This document shows, piece by piece, positions 1 to 6,085 of a DNA stretch of 8,813 nucleotides. The stretch covers positions 1 through 8,813 of the forward strand of contig JAQVXN010000065.1 in NCBI GenBank assembly GCA_028709135.1, read 5' to 3'. The notes below the pieces were generated by a model. That model did not search any database. It saw nothing but the letters and a program-made list of their open reading frames with translations, and was not told where the DNA came from. The translations under genes were made by a program, and so were the position numbers. Numbering within the stretch: position 1 is the first letter of the stretch; each line of letters opens with the position of its first letter. The stretch comes from Bacteroidaceae bacterium. GTDB lineage: Bacteria; Bacteroidota; Bacteroidia; Bacteroidales; Bacteroidaceae.

Positions 1-40
1 GGATATGGTGTTCTAAATGAAAAGTTACTTCTTATTCTAT

Positions 41-120
41 GTGACGCGGTGCGTTTCTTTTGTGACGCGACGCGTTTTTTTCATGACGCACTGCGTTTCT
101 TTTGTGACGCACTGCGTCAC
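41..120. repeat. Four-unit tandem repeat, exact 21-bp period, dyad in every unit
   Basis: Units begin at 41, 62, 83 and 104; the first three are exactly 21 bp and the fourth is 17 bp. Each unit reads approximately GTGACGC-NNN-GCGT followed by a pyrimidine tract such as TTCTTTT. The ACGC-N3-GCGT dyad is kept in all four although the three central bases vary (GGT, GAC, ACT, ACT). The last unit is the most complete: GTGACGC-ACT-GCGTCAC, a 7-bp inverted repeat with a 3-nt spacer. The array is visibly richer in G and C than its flanks. A 21-bp period is close to two helical turns, which would put all dyads on one face of the DNA. Possible roles are an array of protein-binding sites, a string of small hairpins followed by U-tracts, or a dispersed intergenic repeat. 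The sequence alone does not decide between them. Confidence 0.9.
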
Positions 121-396
121 CAACTTTGATTGAGCATGTCAAAATTTGACAAATATGATCGAATCAATTCTTTGAAAGCAACGAGTTTATTTTACGTCCT
201 GAGCACTGAATCTGAACAATTTGTTAAATCCCCAACTTTACTGACTGTGCCTATAAATACCAGCTTACTAATGATATTTGAGTTTGAGGTGGTCAGGATG
301 AATATGGAAATAGTCAAAAAACGTAATATTAATAAGGTACGTGCGTGTACGAAATAGGGATTTTGAACAGGCTTTTACGATATTCGTATAGTATGC

Positions 397-432
397 CAAC
401 AAATTACGACTTGCGTAATAATATATTTGTTG
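397..432. repeat. Imperfect inverted repeat / stem-loop
   Basis: CAACAAA at 397-403 is complementary to TTTGTTG at 426-432. Inside them ATTACG (403-408) is complementary to CGTAAT (414-419) with a 5-nt loop ACTTG. An unpaired stretch of about six bases (420-425) sits on the 3' side. It could fold in RNA but has no following T-run, so a terminator is unlikely. No function is assigned. Confidence 0.5.
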
Positions 433-542
433 TGTGTTTGATAAATAGCGTTCTGATTTTTACAAATACGAACTTGAAAAAAGCTGTGAGACACCTGATT
501 CCCTATTAATCATAATGTGAACCTCCCTTCCAATAAATTTGA

Positions 543-570
543 AAAACACGTGACACGTGTCACGTGTTTT
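543..570. repeat. Perfect 28-bp palindrome with three phased CACGTG hexamers
   Basis: The arm AAAACACGTGAC (543-554) is followed by ACGT and then by its exact reverse complement GTCACGTGTTTT (559-570), so the whole 28 bp is a perfect palindrome centred between 556 and 557. It holds CACGTG at 547, 554 and 561, a strict 7-bp period. In RNA it would form a 12-bp stem with a 4-nt loop, flanked by A4 and T4, so a short bidirectional terminator is one reading. A binding site for a dimeric or oligomeric regulator is another. CACGTG is also the core of the ParB site parS, but the flanks here (TGA/TCA around the central hexamer) do not match the usual TTT/AAA flanks. Confidence 0.9.
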
Positions 571-911
571 GATTCGTTCTGCTGAAAAAAAATTAATGAA
601 AGAGCATTTGTAAATGTTAGGTTAACTGTAGTTACTATAAATTCAAAAGGTTGTGAATGTTCATGGTTTTTTCTTAATGAGTTGCGAAAGATTTTTTGAA
701 GTAGGTTTCTTGGTGAAATGAGTTTTTTTAATGACCGAGTTAATTAAATCATGAAAGCAGTTGACAAATACTCAATAACGTGTTGGAAATCCTAATCTTG
801 AATGAAACAGATAAAATTATTTTTTAGGTCGTGCTTTTTTTGCAGAAGTGAGTTTGAGAATTTATAGTTGGAAATAGTGCGACAGAGAGGATGTTTCTCA
901 TTAATTTTTTT

Positions 912-919
912 TATCTTTG
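912..919 (+). promoter_or_regulatory. Candidate -7 element for the DUF3822-rsmD unit
   Basis: TATCTTTG matches the Bacteroidota sigma-ABfr -7 consensus TAnnTTTG exactly. It lies 20 nt before the ATG at 940, which would give a leader of roughly 15 nt. No good -33 TTTG is found at the usual 19-21 nt spacing, so this is a half-site match only. Confidence 0.5.
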
Positions 920-939
920 TCTGCGTTTGAATTTTTGTA

Positions 940-1749
940 ATGAAGTTAGATAGTAGCAGCGATACGTTATATATTCGCATTAGCCAAAAGGAATTTGTTT
1001 TTGCCCGTTACGACCATCTCAGGCCGCAAACCTTGAATTATGTAGTGTATAAGCTGCAGCCAAATATTTCACTTAATGCAAATATGCATGAGGCAATTAG
1101 ACGAATCTCTCTAACGAGAGGTGATTTTAGTTACGTACGTGTATTGGTGGAAGGGGCAGCAACATTAGTGCCATTGAACGATTTTGACGAAGACGATGCG
1201 GAAAGCTTTTATTTTTTTAATTTGCCTGAGAAGCAAAAATGGCGCCTCGTTTGTTATGATACATTACCTCATTTGAATGCTGTATTACTATTTTCTGTTG
1301 ATAAAGACGTTTGTCATACATTGGAAGAATCATTCCAGAATCTGTTTGTGCAGAGTTCGGAAACACCATTGCTATTACATTTTGCGCAGTGTAGTCCTGC
1401 GTCGTTAAAACAAGGACGTATATATGCTAATTTGACTGATGGGCGAATGAGTGTGATGGGTTTTAGAAAAGGTAAGTTAGGTCTTTACAACAGTTTTGCG
1501 TTACATCATGATGACGATGCGGCTTATTATTTGCTACGTACTGTGAAAGGATGGAGCTTTAATATAGAAACAGATGAGCTTTTTTTGAAAGGGGAAGTTG
1601 GCTTGACTCAAAAGTTATGTGCAGAGGTAAAACCATACATTTCACACGTTGAGGTAATAGATGCTTCGGAAGAGTTTAATACTCATGTGGCAACATTGCA
1701 AGATTGTTTGCCGTTCGATCTGATTGTTTTGTTACTTCGAGCTTTTTAA
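940..1749 (+). CDS. DUF3822 family protein
   Basis: A 269-residue soluble protein with no signal peptide or membrane segment. I recognise it as a DUF3822 member from its overall look, with beta-rich stretches such as residues 65-78 and a C-terminus ending in a hydrophobic PFDLIVLLLRAF, and from its place directly upstream of rsmD, an arrangement typical of Bacteroidota. From memory, a structure of a family member was described as having an actin-like ATPase fold; I see no clear nucleotide-binding signature here and cannot confirm it. The biochemical role is unknown. The start at 940 is chosen because an exact TAnnTTTG element lies just before it and no better ATG exists; there is no Shine-Dalgarno sequence. 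The stop is 10 nt before the rsmD start, so the two genes are probably co-transcribed. That hints at a role linked to rRNA or ribosome work, but this is inference from context only. Confidence 0.85.
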   Translation: MKLDSSSDTLYIRISQKEFVFARYDHLRPQTLNYVVYKLQPNISLNANMHEAIRRISLTRGDFSYVRVLVEGAATLVPLNDFDEDDAESFYFFNLPEKQKWRLVCYDTLPHLNAVLLFSVDKDVCHTLEESFQNLFVQSSETPLLLHFAQCSPASLKQGRIYANLTDGRMSVMGFRKGKLGLYNSFALHHDDDAAYYLLRTVKGWSFNIETDELFLKGEVGLTQKLCAEVKPYISHVEVIDASEEFNTHVATLQDCLPFDLIVLLLRAF

Positions 1750-1759
1750 TAAGAGAATT

Positions 1760-2308
1760 ATGAGGGTGATTACAGGAAAATATAAAGGTAGACATTTCGA
1801 TATACCATCAAATTTTAAAGCAAGGCCTACAACCGATTTTGCTAAAGAAAATCTGTTTAATGTGTTGCGTGGTTATGTTGATTTTGAGAATTGTCGAGTT
1901 GTGGATCTGTTTGCTGGTACTGGAAGTATCTCGTTAGAGTTTTTATCGCGCGGATGCTTGGATGTCGTTTCAGTAGAGAAGGATTCCCGTCATTTTGCGT
2001 TTATACGCAGTGTGATGGAAATACTGCACCCAGATCATTCAAGATTGCTACGCATGGATGCGTTGAGGTTTCTTGAGCGAAGTACAGAGCAGTTTGATAT
2101 TGTTTTTGCTGATCCACCTTATTCCTTAAACGTACTTGCAGAACTCCCAGAGCGCGTAATGAGAGGCAGTGTTCTAAAAGTTGATGGAATTTTTGTATTA
2201 GAACATGGTAAAGATCATGATTTTTCAAAAGATCTTGATTTCTTGGAACATAGAGCTTACGGAAGTGTTAACTTTTCTTTTTTTAGGAAGAGTAGAGAAA
2301 GAATTTGA
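1760..2308 (+). CDS. rsmD: 16S rRNA (guanine(966)-N(2))-methyltransferase RsmD
   Basis: A 182-residue cytoplasmic enzyme that would methylate the exocyclic N2 of G966 (E. coli numbering) of 16S rRNA in the small subunit, using S-adenosylmethionine. The N-terminus MRVITGKYKG and the following ARPTTDFAKENLFNVL (about 21-36) are the family signature. The SAM-binding motif I is VVDLFAGTGS (47-56), the acidic end of the next strand is at VEKD (72-75), and the catalytic N6/N2-type motif DPPY is at 118-121, preceded by FDIVFA. The length is usual for RsmD. The start at 1760 is preferred over an upstream ATG at 1724 because the upstream version overlaps the DUF3822 gene and adds 12 residues not expected in the family. 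The gene follows the DUF3822 gene by 10 nt and faces the relA/spoT gene. Everything needed for activity appears present. Confidence 0.95.
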   Translation: MRVITGKYKGRHFDIPSNFKARPTTDFAKENLFNVLRGYVDFENCRVVDLFAGTGSISLEFLSRGCLDVVSVEKDSRHFAFIRSVMEILHPDHSRLLRMDALRFLERSTEQFDIVFADPPYSLNVLAELPERVMRGSVLKVDGIFVLEHGKDHDFSKDLDFLEHRAYGSVNFSFFRKSRERI

Positions 2309-2320
2309 TGTGATATAAAA

Positions 2321-2345
2321 GAAAAATTTCCGAGAAACTTTTTTC
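2321..2345. terminator. Weak AT-rich hairpin between convergent genes, possible bidirectional terminator
   Basis: GAAAAATTTC (2321-2330), a CGA loop and GAAACTTTTTTC (2334-2345) pair over about ten base pairs with one bulge. The A-run on the left and T-run on the right would suit termination of rsmD on the + strand and of the relA/spoT cluster on the - strand. The stem is almost all A-T, so it may be too weak; it is the best candidate in the 131-nt gap. Confidence 0.3.
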
Positions 2346-2439
2346 ATGAATTCATTTTGCTCTGACAATAAATAAATCTGAAAGTTTTTCAAAGTTTTGA
2401 GGCAGAAAATGATGTAGTGAAAAAGTAGTAATAGGTGAA

Positions 2440-4713
2440 CTAGTCAAAGCGTACAGCTTTCAAAATCTTGTCAATTTTTTTGAGAGAGAGACAGATATTA
2501 CGAACTTCTTCGGTGTTATGGACTTTAATTGTTAATTTGGCTTCAAAAATTCCATTATTACCTGCAATATTAAGGCTCACAACATTGACATGTTCTTGCT
2601 CGTAAAGTACTTCCGCTATTTTCAATAGCATGCCATTTTCGTCTATGCCACTAATATTTATGGTAGTCTCAAAGAGGTCCATATGCATATCCCAAGCAAC
2701 GGCTACAATGTTATTGCCAAAGTTGCTTTTAAGTTTAAGAGCCTTGTTACAGTTACGTTTATGGATATAGAGCTTGTTTTCTTCTGAGTTGATGAAGGCA
2801 AGGGCATCGTCGCCAGGGATAGGGTGACAACAGTCCGAGATGATACATTTGTCTATGTTTGTGTCATTAAGAGTAAGTACCTTTTTACGGTCAATGCTTT
2901 GAATAAAGGCAATGTTGTCCGTATCGTCAGTGGGCGTTTCTTTCTTGGAATTAATGAAAGGTATATATTTGCGCCACCCTCCACCAGAATGTTTGCCATG
3001 TAAGTAGTCTACATCGGCATCGGTGAATTCTAATTTTTTTTCTCCGATTGCGAGTAGAAAATCTTCTTTAGAGTTAAAATGATGGAAAACTAGAAGCTTA
3101 TTGATAATGTCACTATTGACTTCAAAATCTTTACTTTCAAGAAAATCATGAAGCATGTTTTCACCTTCTCGTTCTATGTCGCGGTCCATTTTACGTAGAC
3201 AGGCTTGTATTTTGCTTTTAGCCTTGGCTGTGGTGACATATTTAAGCCAGTCATGTTTAACTTGCTGGGTGCGTGAAGTTAGAATTTCAATCTGGTCTCC
3301 GCTTTTAAGATGGTGCATGAGGGGGACTAGTTTATGGTTTACTTTAGCACCGATACAATGAGTGCCTAAGAAAGAATGGATGCTAAAAGCGAAATCAAGA
3401 GCTGTGGCATTAGCAGGCATGGATTTGATTTCTCCTTTTGGGGTAAAAACAATAATCTCAGAGGCAAAGAGATTTAGTTTAATGGTGTCAAGGAGGTCAA
3501 GTGTATCAGGTTGTGGATCGTCGAGAATTTCCTTAATTGTGTGAAGCCATCCATCCATTTTGTCTTCAGACTCTTCTTGGGCAGTATCAGGATCTTTAAG
3601 TTTGTATTTCCAGTGTGCTGCAACTCCTTGTTCATCGATATCGTCCATTCTTTTGGAACGAATTTGGACTTCTATCCATTCTCCCTCGTTGCTCATGAGA
3701 GTCACATGTAGGGCTTGATATCCGTTAGCTTTGGGATGGTTTACCCAATCGCGGAAGCGATCTGGATGTGATTTGTAAACCTGTGTGAGGGCAACATATA
3801 TATTAAAGCAGTCGTTGATTTCTTCTTCGTCCTTCTGTGGAGTAAAGATAATTCGGATAGCCAAAATGTCGAAAATTTCTTCGAAAGAAATGTGTTTATT
3901 CTGCATTTTGGTCCATATAGAGTAGGGACTCTTGATACGGGATACGATTTGATAGTCAATAGGCATTTTGTCGAGAGCTTTACGAATAGGAGGTGTAAAG
4001 TTGCGAAAAATGGTATCGCGTTCAGATTGTGTAGATTCTAATTGTTCTGTGATGGATTTGAAGTCGTCTGGATGTTCATATTTGAAACTAAGATCTTCGA
4101 GTTCTGTTTTGATCTTATTGAGCCCAAGTCGATCAGCCAAAGGAGCGTAGATGTAGAGTGTTTCGCCAGCTATTTTATATTGTTTGCTAGGTAGCATGCT
4201 GTTGAGTGTGCGCATATTGTGGAGCCGATCTGAAATTTTGATGAGGATAACACGTATGTCGTCGCTCATAGTGAGTAGTAATTTCTTGAATGTTTCAGCT
4301 TGCAAGGATGCACGGTCTCCGAAGATGCCGCCGGAAATTTTGGTGAGGCCTTCTACAATGTTGGCTATTTTTTCCCCGAAAAGATTACGAATGTCTTCAT
4401 AGGTGTAATCCGTGTCCTCTTCCACGTCGTGGAGTAGGGCGGCGCAAATTGACGTGGATCCCATCCCAATTTCAGCGCATACTATTTGAGCTACGGCAAT
4501 AGGGTGCATTATGTATGGTTCTCCTGATAGACGACGTACACCTTTGTGAGCTTGCTTGGCAAAATTGAAGGCTCGGGTGATGATGTCAACTTTTTTACGA
4601 TGATTTGAGGCCAAATAAGTGTCCAGTAATTTGCGAAAAGCATCATAAATCATGCGCTCTTCTTGTTTTTCCTGTTCTTCTTGCTTTTCCAGCTCATTTT
4701 GTGGGTTCATCAT
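2440..4713 (-). CDS. Bifunctional RelA/SpoT-family (p)ppGpp synthetase/hydrolase
   Basis: A 757-residue long RSH protein that makes (p)ppGpp from ATP and GDP/GTP and hydrolyses it, setting the stringent response in the cytoplasm. The HD hydrolase domain (about 45-200) keeps its metal and catalytic residues: H70, H95-D96, E99-D100 and D162/N166 in SDRLHN. The synthetase domain (about 235-375) shows KSPYSIWTKM (261-270), YQALH (332-336), EVQIR (348-352) and GVAAHWKYK (363-371). Then follow TGS (about 419-480), a conserved-cysteine region with CIISDCCHP (623-631) and a C-terminal ACT domain (about 682-757). The charge motif that separates enzyme types reads RFRD (319-322), close to the basic RXKD form of bifunctional enzymes and unlike the acidic EXDD of RelA. 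Intact HD residues agree, so I favour a SpoT-like bifunctional enzyme. The N-terminus is Glu/Gln/Lys rich. ATG 4713 is followed at once by ATG 4710. It is the last gene of the parA cluster, 48 nt after the transglycosylase. Confidence 0.95.
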   Translation of the reverse strand: MMNPQNELEKQEEQEKQEERMIYDAFRKLLDTYLASNHRKKVDIITRAFNFAKQAHKGVRRLSGEPYIMHPIAVAQIVCAEIGMGSTSICAALLHDVEEDTDYTYEDIRNLFGEKIANIVEGLTKISGGIFGDRASLQAETFKKLLLTMSDDIRVILIKISDRLHNMRTLNSMLPSKQYKIAGETLYIYAPLADRLGLNKIKTELEDLSFKYEHPDDFKSITEQLESTQSERDTIFRNFTPPIRKALDKMPIDYQIVSRIKSPYSIWTKMQNKHISFEEIFDILAIRIIFTPQKDEEEINDCFNIYVALTQVYKSHPDRFRDWVNHPKANGYQALHVTLMSNEGEWIEVQIRSKRMDDIDEQGVAAHWKYKLKDPDTAQEESEDKMDGWLHTIKEILDDPQPDTLDLLDTIKLNLFASEIIVFTPKGEIKSMPANATALDFAFSIHSFLGTHCIGAKVNHKLVPLMHHLKSGDQIEILTSRTQQVKHDWLKYVTTAKAKSKIQACLRKMDRDIEREGENMLHDFLESKDFEVNSDIINKLLVFHHFNSKEDFLLAIGEKKLEFTDADVDYLHGKHSGGGWRKYIPFINSKKETPTDDTDNIAFIQSIDRKKVLTLNDTNIDKCIISDCCHPIPGDDALAFINSEENKLYIHKRNCNKALKLKSNFGNNIVAVAWDMHMDLFETTINISGIDENGMLLKIAEVLYEQEHVNVVSLNIAGNNGIFEAKLTIKVHNTEEVRNICLSLKKIDKILKAVRFD

Positions 4714-4715
4714 TA

Positions 4716-4727
4716 CTCTCCTTCCTT
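4716..4727 (-). promoter_or_regulatory. Strong Shine-Dalgarno sequence before the relA/spoT gene
   Basis: Read on the - strand the bases are AAGGAAGGAGAG, ending 2 nt before the first ATG. The AAGGAG core is 4 nt from ATG 4713 and 7 nt from the adjacent ATG 4710, so the second Met has the better spacing. None of the other genes here has a comparable purine-rich site, and Bacteroidota generally make little use of Shine-Dalgarno pairing. Confidence 0.6.
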
Positions 4728-4761
4728 TTTTATTAAAATAAATATGGAAAATGTTGGTGAA

Positions 4762-6072
4762 TTATTTCACTCTGATTTTCTTTCCTGCTCGAATACTGCT
4801 GCCCTTGATTTTATTGAGTTTACGTAATTTTGATACTGTTGTATGGTGTTTCTTCGCGATTTCAGATAAGGTTTGCCCGTCGTTGATCGTGACGCTACTA
4901 TTTCGTGATTTCTTGCGACTATTGCGGCGTGAGGATCGTCCGTTCCTCTTATTGTGGCTATATGAATGAGTTTTAACAGTGGTTTCGGGTTGTTCAATTA
5001 TGGGAATATTTTCTATTGCCTGTGTTTTAGATGCATCATTTGTACTGAAAATGGAGTCTTGCAAATCAATAAAAGTGAGCAATTGTTTTTGAGGTAATCG
5101 CAAGGTACACTTCATTCTGTAACCTGGAATGAGAGAGGTCGTGTATTGTGGATTAAGTGCACGCAGTTCATTGTTATCGATATTGCAAATTTGAGCAATG
5201 CGATCCATTGTTACGTCGCGATTAATAATGATGGTGTCGGTGCAAGTGGGGATACTGACGTGCATGGGTAAAATGTTGTGGTCATTGTAGAAATTCATGA
5301 CATAATTTGCAGCAATGAAAGCAGGTACGTAACCTCTTGTCTCACGCGGCAGGTATGGATAGATTTTCCAATAATCACGTTCGCCCCCAGAGCGATGTAT
5401 AGCTTTGTTTATATTATTCGGGCCGCAGTTGTAGGCGGCAATGACCAGTGTCCAATCACCAAAGATATCATATAAATCTTTCATATAACGGGCGGCAGCA
5501 TAAGAAGCTTTTATTGGGTCGCAGCGCTCATCAACAAGGCTGTTTACTTCGAGTCCGTAGCGTTTACCTGTTGTGGTCATGAATTGCCAGAGTCCGGTAG
5601 CACCGACGTGGCTGCGAGCTCTTGGATTGAAAGCGGACTCAATGACGGGAAGATATTTTAACTCCATAGGCATATGGTAGAATGATAGGGCTTCTTCCAT
5701 GATGGGTACATAAAAATTTGAAGCTCCTAGCATGTAGGATACGGAGTGACGTAATCGACCTGTATATTGGTCAATGTATTTTTGTACAATGTTATTGTAA
5801 GTGAGTTCCATAATACTCGGAATTCTCTTCAGTCGGTCAATATAAACGGCTTTTTCGAAATATGGATTGATGTCTGCCAATTGAGAAGTGGTGTCAAGTT
5901 GGAAAAACTTACTCATATTCCATGCATTAATGAGAGAATCGGTATTTTCCTGCATACCTTCGGGCAAGTTGATTTCATCGTCATCAACTTTTTGAGTTGT
6001 AGTGTCTTTTTGCGCCATAGCAGGTGTCAAACCGAGGAAAATGGCAATAAACAGTATTTTAAAAGTTTTCAT
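4762..6072 (-). CDS. MltD-type lytic transglycosylase with two LysM domains
   Basis: A 436-residue exported enzyme that would cleave the MurNAc-GlcNAc bond of peptidoglycan to give 1,6-anhydro products. Residues 1-20 form a signal peptide (basic start, hydrophobic core, AMA before Q21). The SLT-type catalytic domain (about 120-265) has LPVIESAFNP with the probable catalytic E145, then GATGLWQFM (157-165) and AAYNCGPNN (212-220), the family 1 motifs. A divergent LysM lies at about 281-327 and a clear one at about 394-436. They are joined by a linker whose end (about 373-393) is very rich in Arg, Lys, Ser and Asn. The start at 6072 is chosen over an upstream ATG at 6255 because it gives the signal peptide, lies 13 nt after the preceding gene, and the extension would merely overlap that gene. 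It probably acts in the periplasm; no lipobox cysteine is seen, unlike E. coli MltD. Confidence 0.92.
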   Translation of the reverse strand: MKTFKILFIAIFLGLTPAMAQKDTTTQKVDDDEINLPEGMQENTDSLINAWNMSKFFQLDTTSQLADINPYFEKAVYIDRLKRIPSIMELTYNNIVQKYIDQYTGRLRHSVSYMLGASNFYVPIMEEALSFYHMPMELKYLPVIESAFNPRARSHVGATGLWQFMTTTGKRYGLEVNSLVDERCDPIKASYAAARYMKDLYDIFGDWTLVIAAYNCGPNNINKAIHRSGGERDYWKIYPYLPRETRGYVPAFIAANYVMNFYNDHNILPMHVSIPTCTDTIIINRDVTMDRIAQICNIDNNELRALNPQYTTSLIPGYRMKCTLRLPQKQLLTFIDLQDSIFSTNDASKTQAIENIPIIEQPETTVKTHSYSHNKRNGRSSRRNSRKKSRNSSVTINDGQTLSEIAKKHHTTVSKLRKLNKIKGSSIRAGKKIRVK

Positions 6073-6085
6073 ATTTCTGAATGGA

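Larger units (their letters stand above)
134..939. other. Gene-free AT-rich intergenic stretch
   Basis: No convincing coding region is seen here on either strand. The longest frame on the + strand (TTG at 130, or ATG at 136, to a stop at 357) gives about 75 residues of low-complexity composition with no recognisable motif, no promoter-like element ahead of it and no conserved neighbour. I see no tRNA, rRNA or riboswitch-like structure. The notable contents are the imperfect hairpin at 397-432, the 28-bp palindrome at 543-570 and the promoter candidate of the downstream gene near 912. The gene upstream of this stretch lies outside the window, so I cannot tell whether the region is a long leader, a trailer or the remnant of something lost. 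Confidence 0.6.

Noticed and set aside
41..120. CRISPR array
   Set aside because: The units are contiguous 21-bp repeats without unique spacers, and no cas gene is present.
104..130. Last array unit as a classical intrinsic terminator
   Set aside because: The 7-bp stem is followed by CAACTTTGATT and lacks a proper T-run; the earlier units have T-rich tracts but stems of only about 4 bp.
130..357. 75-residue + strand frame (TTG start, ATG at 136) in the left intergenic region
   Set aside because: No motif, no promoter-like or ribosome-binding element, weak composition and no conserved neighbour; frames of this length are expected by chance in AT-rich DNA, though a remnant gene cannot be fully excluded.
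755..785. TTGACA-like -35 box near 762
   Set aside because: Bacteroidota primary sigma factor does not use this element, there is no paired -10 at a proper distance, and no gene follows directly.
792..980. 62-residue - strand frame across the DUF3822 start
   Set aside because: It overlaps the promoter and start of a well-supported gene on the other strand and has Lys/Asn/Ile-rich noise composition.
1724..1759. Upstream ATG for RsmD
   Set aside because: It lies inside the DUF3822 gene and adds residues before the conserved MRVITGKYKG start.
2001..2228. - strand frame inside rsmD, and similar antisense frames within relA/spoT, parB and parA
   Set aside because: They are shadows of strongly conserved genes and have no family features of their own.
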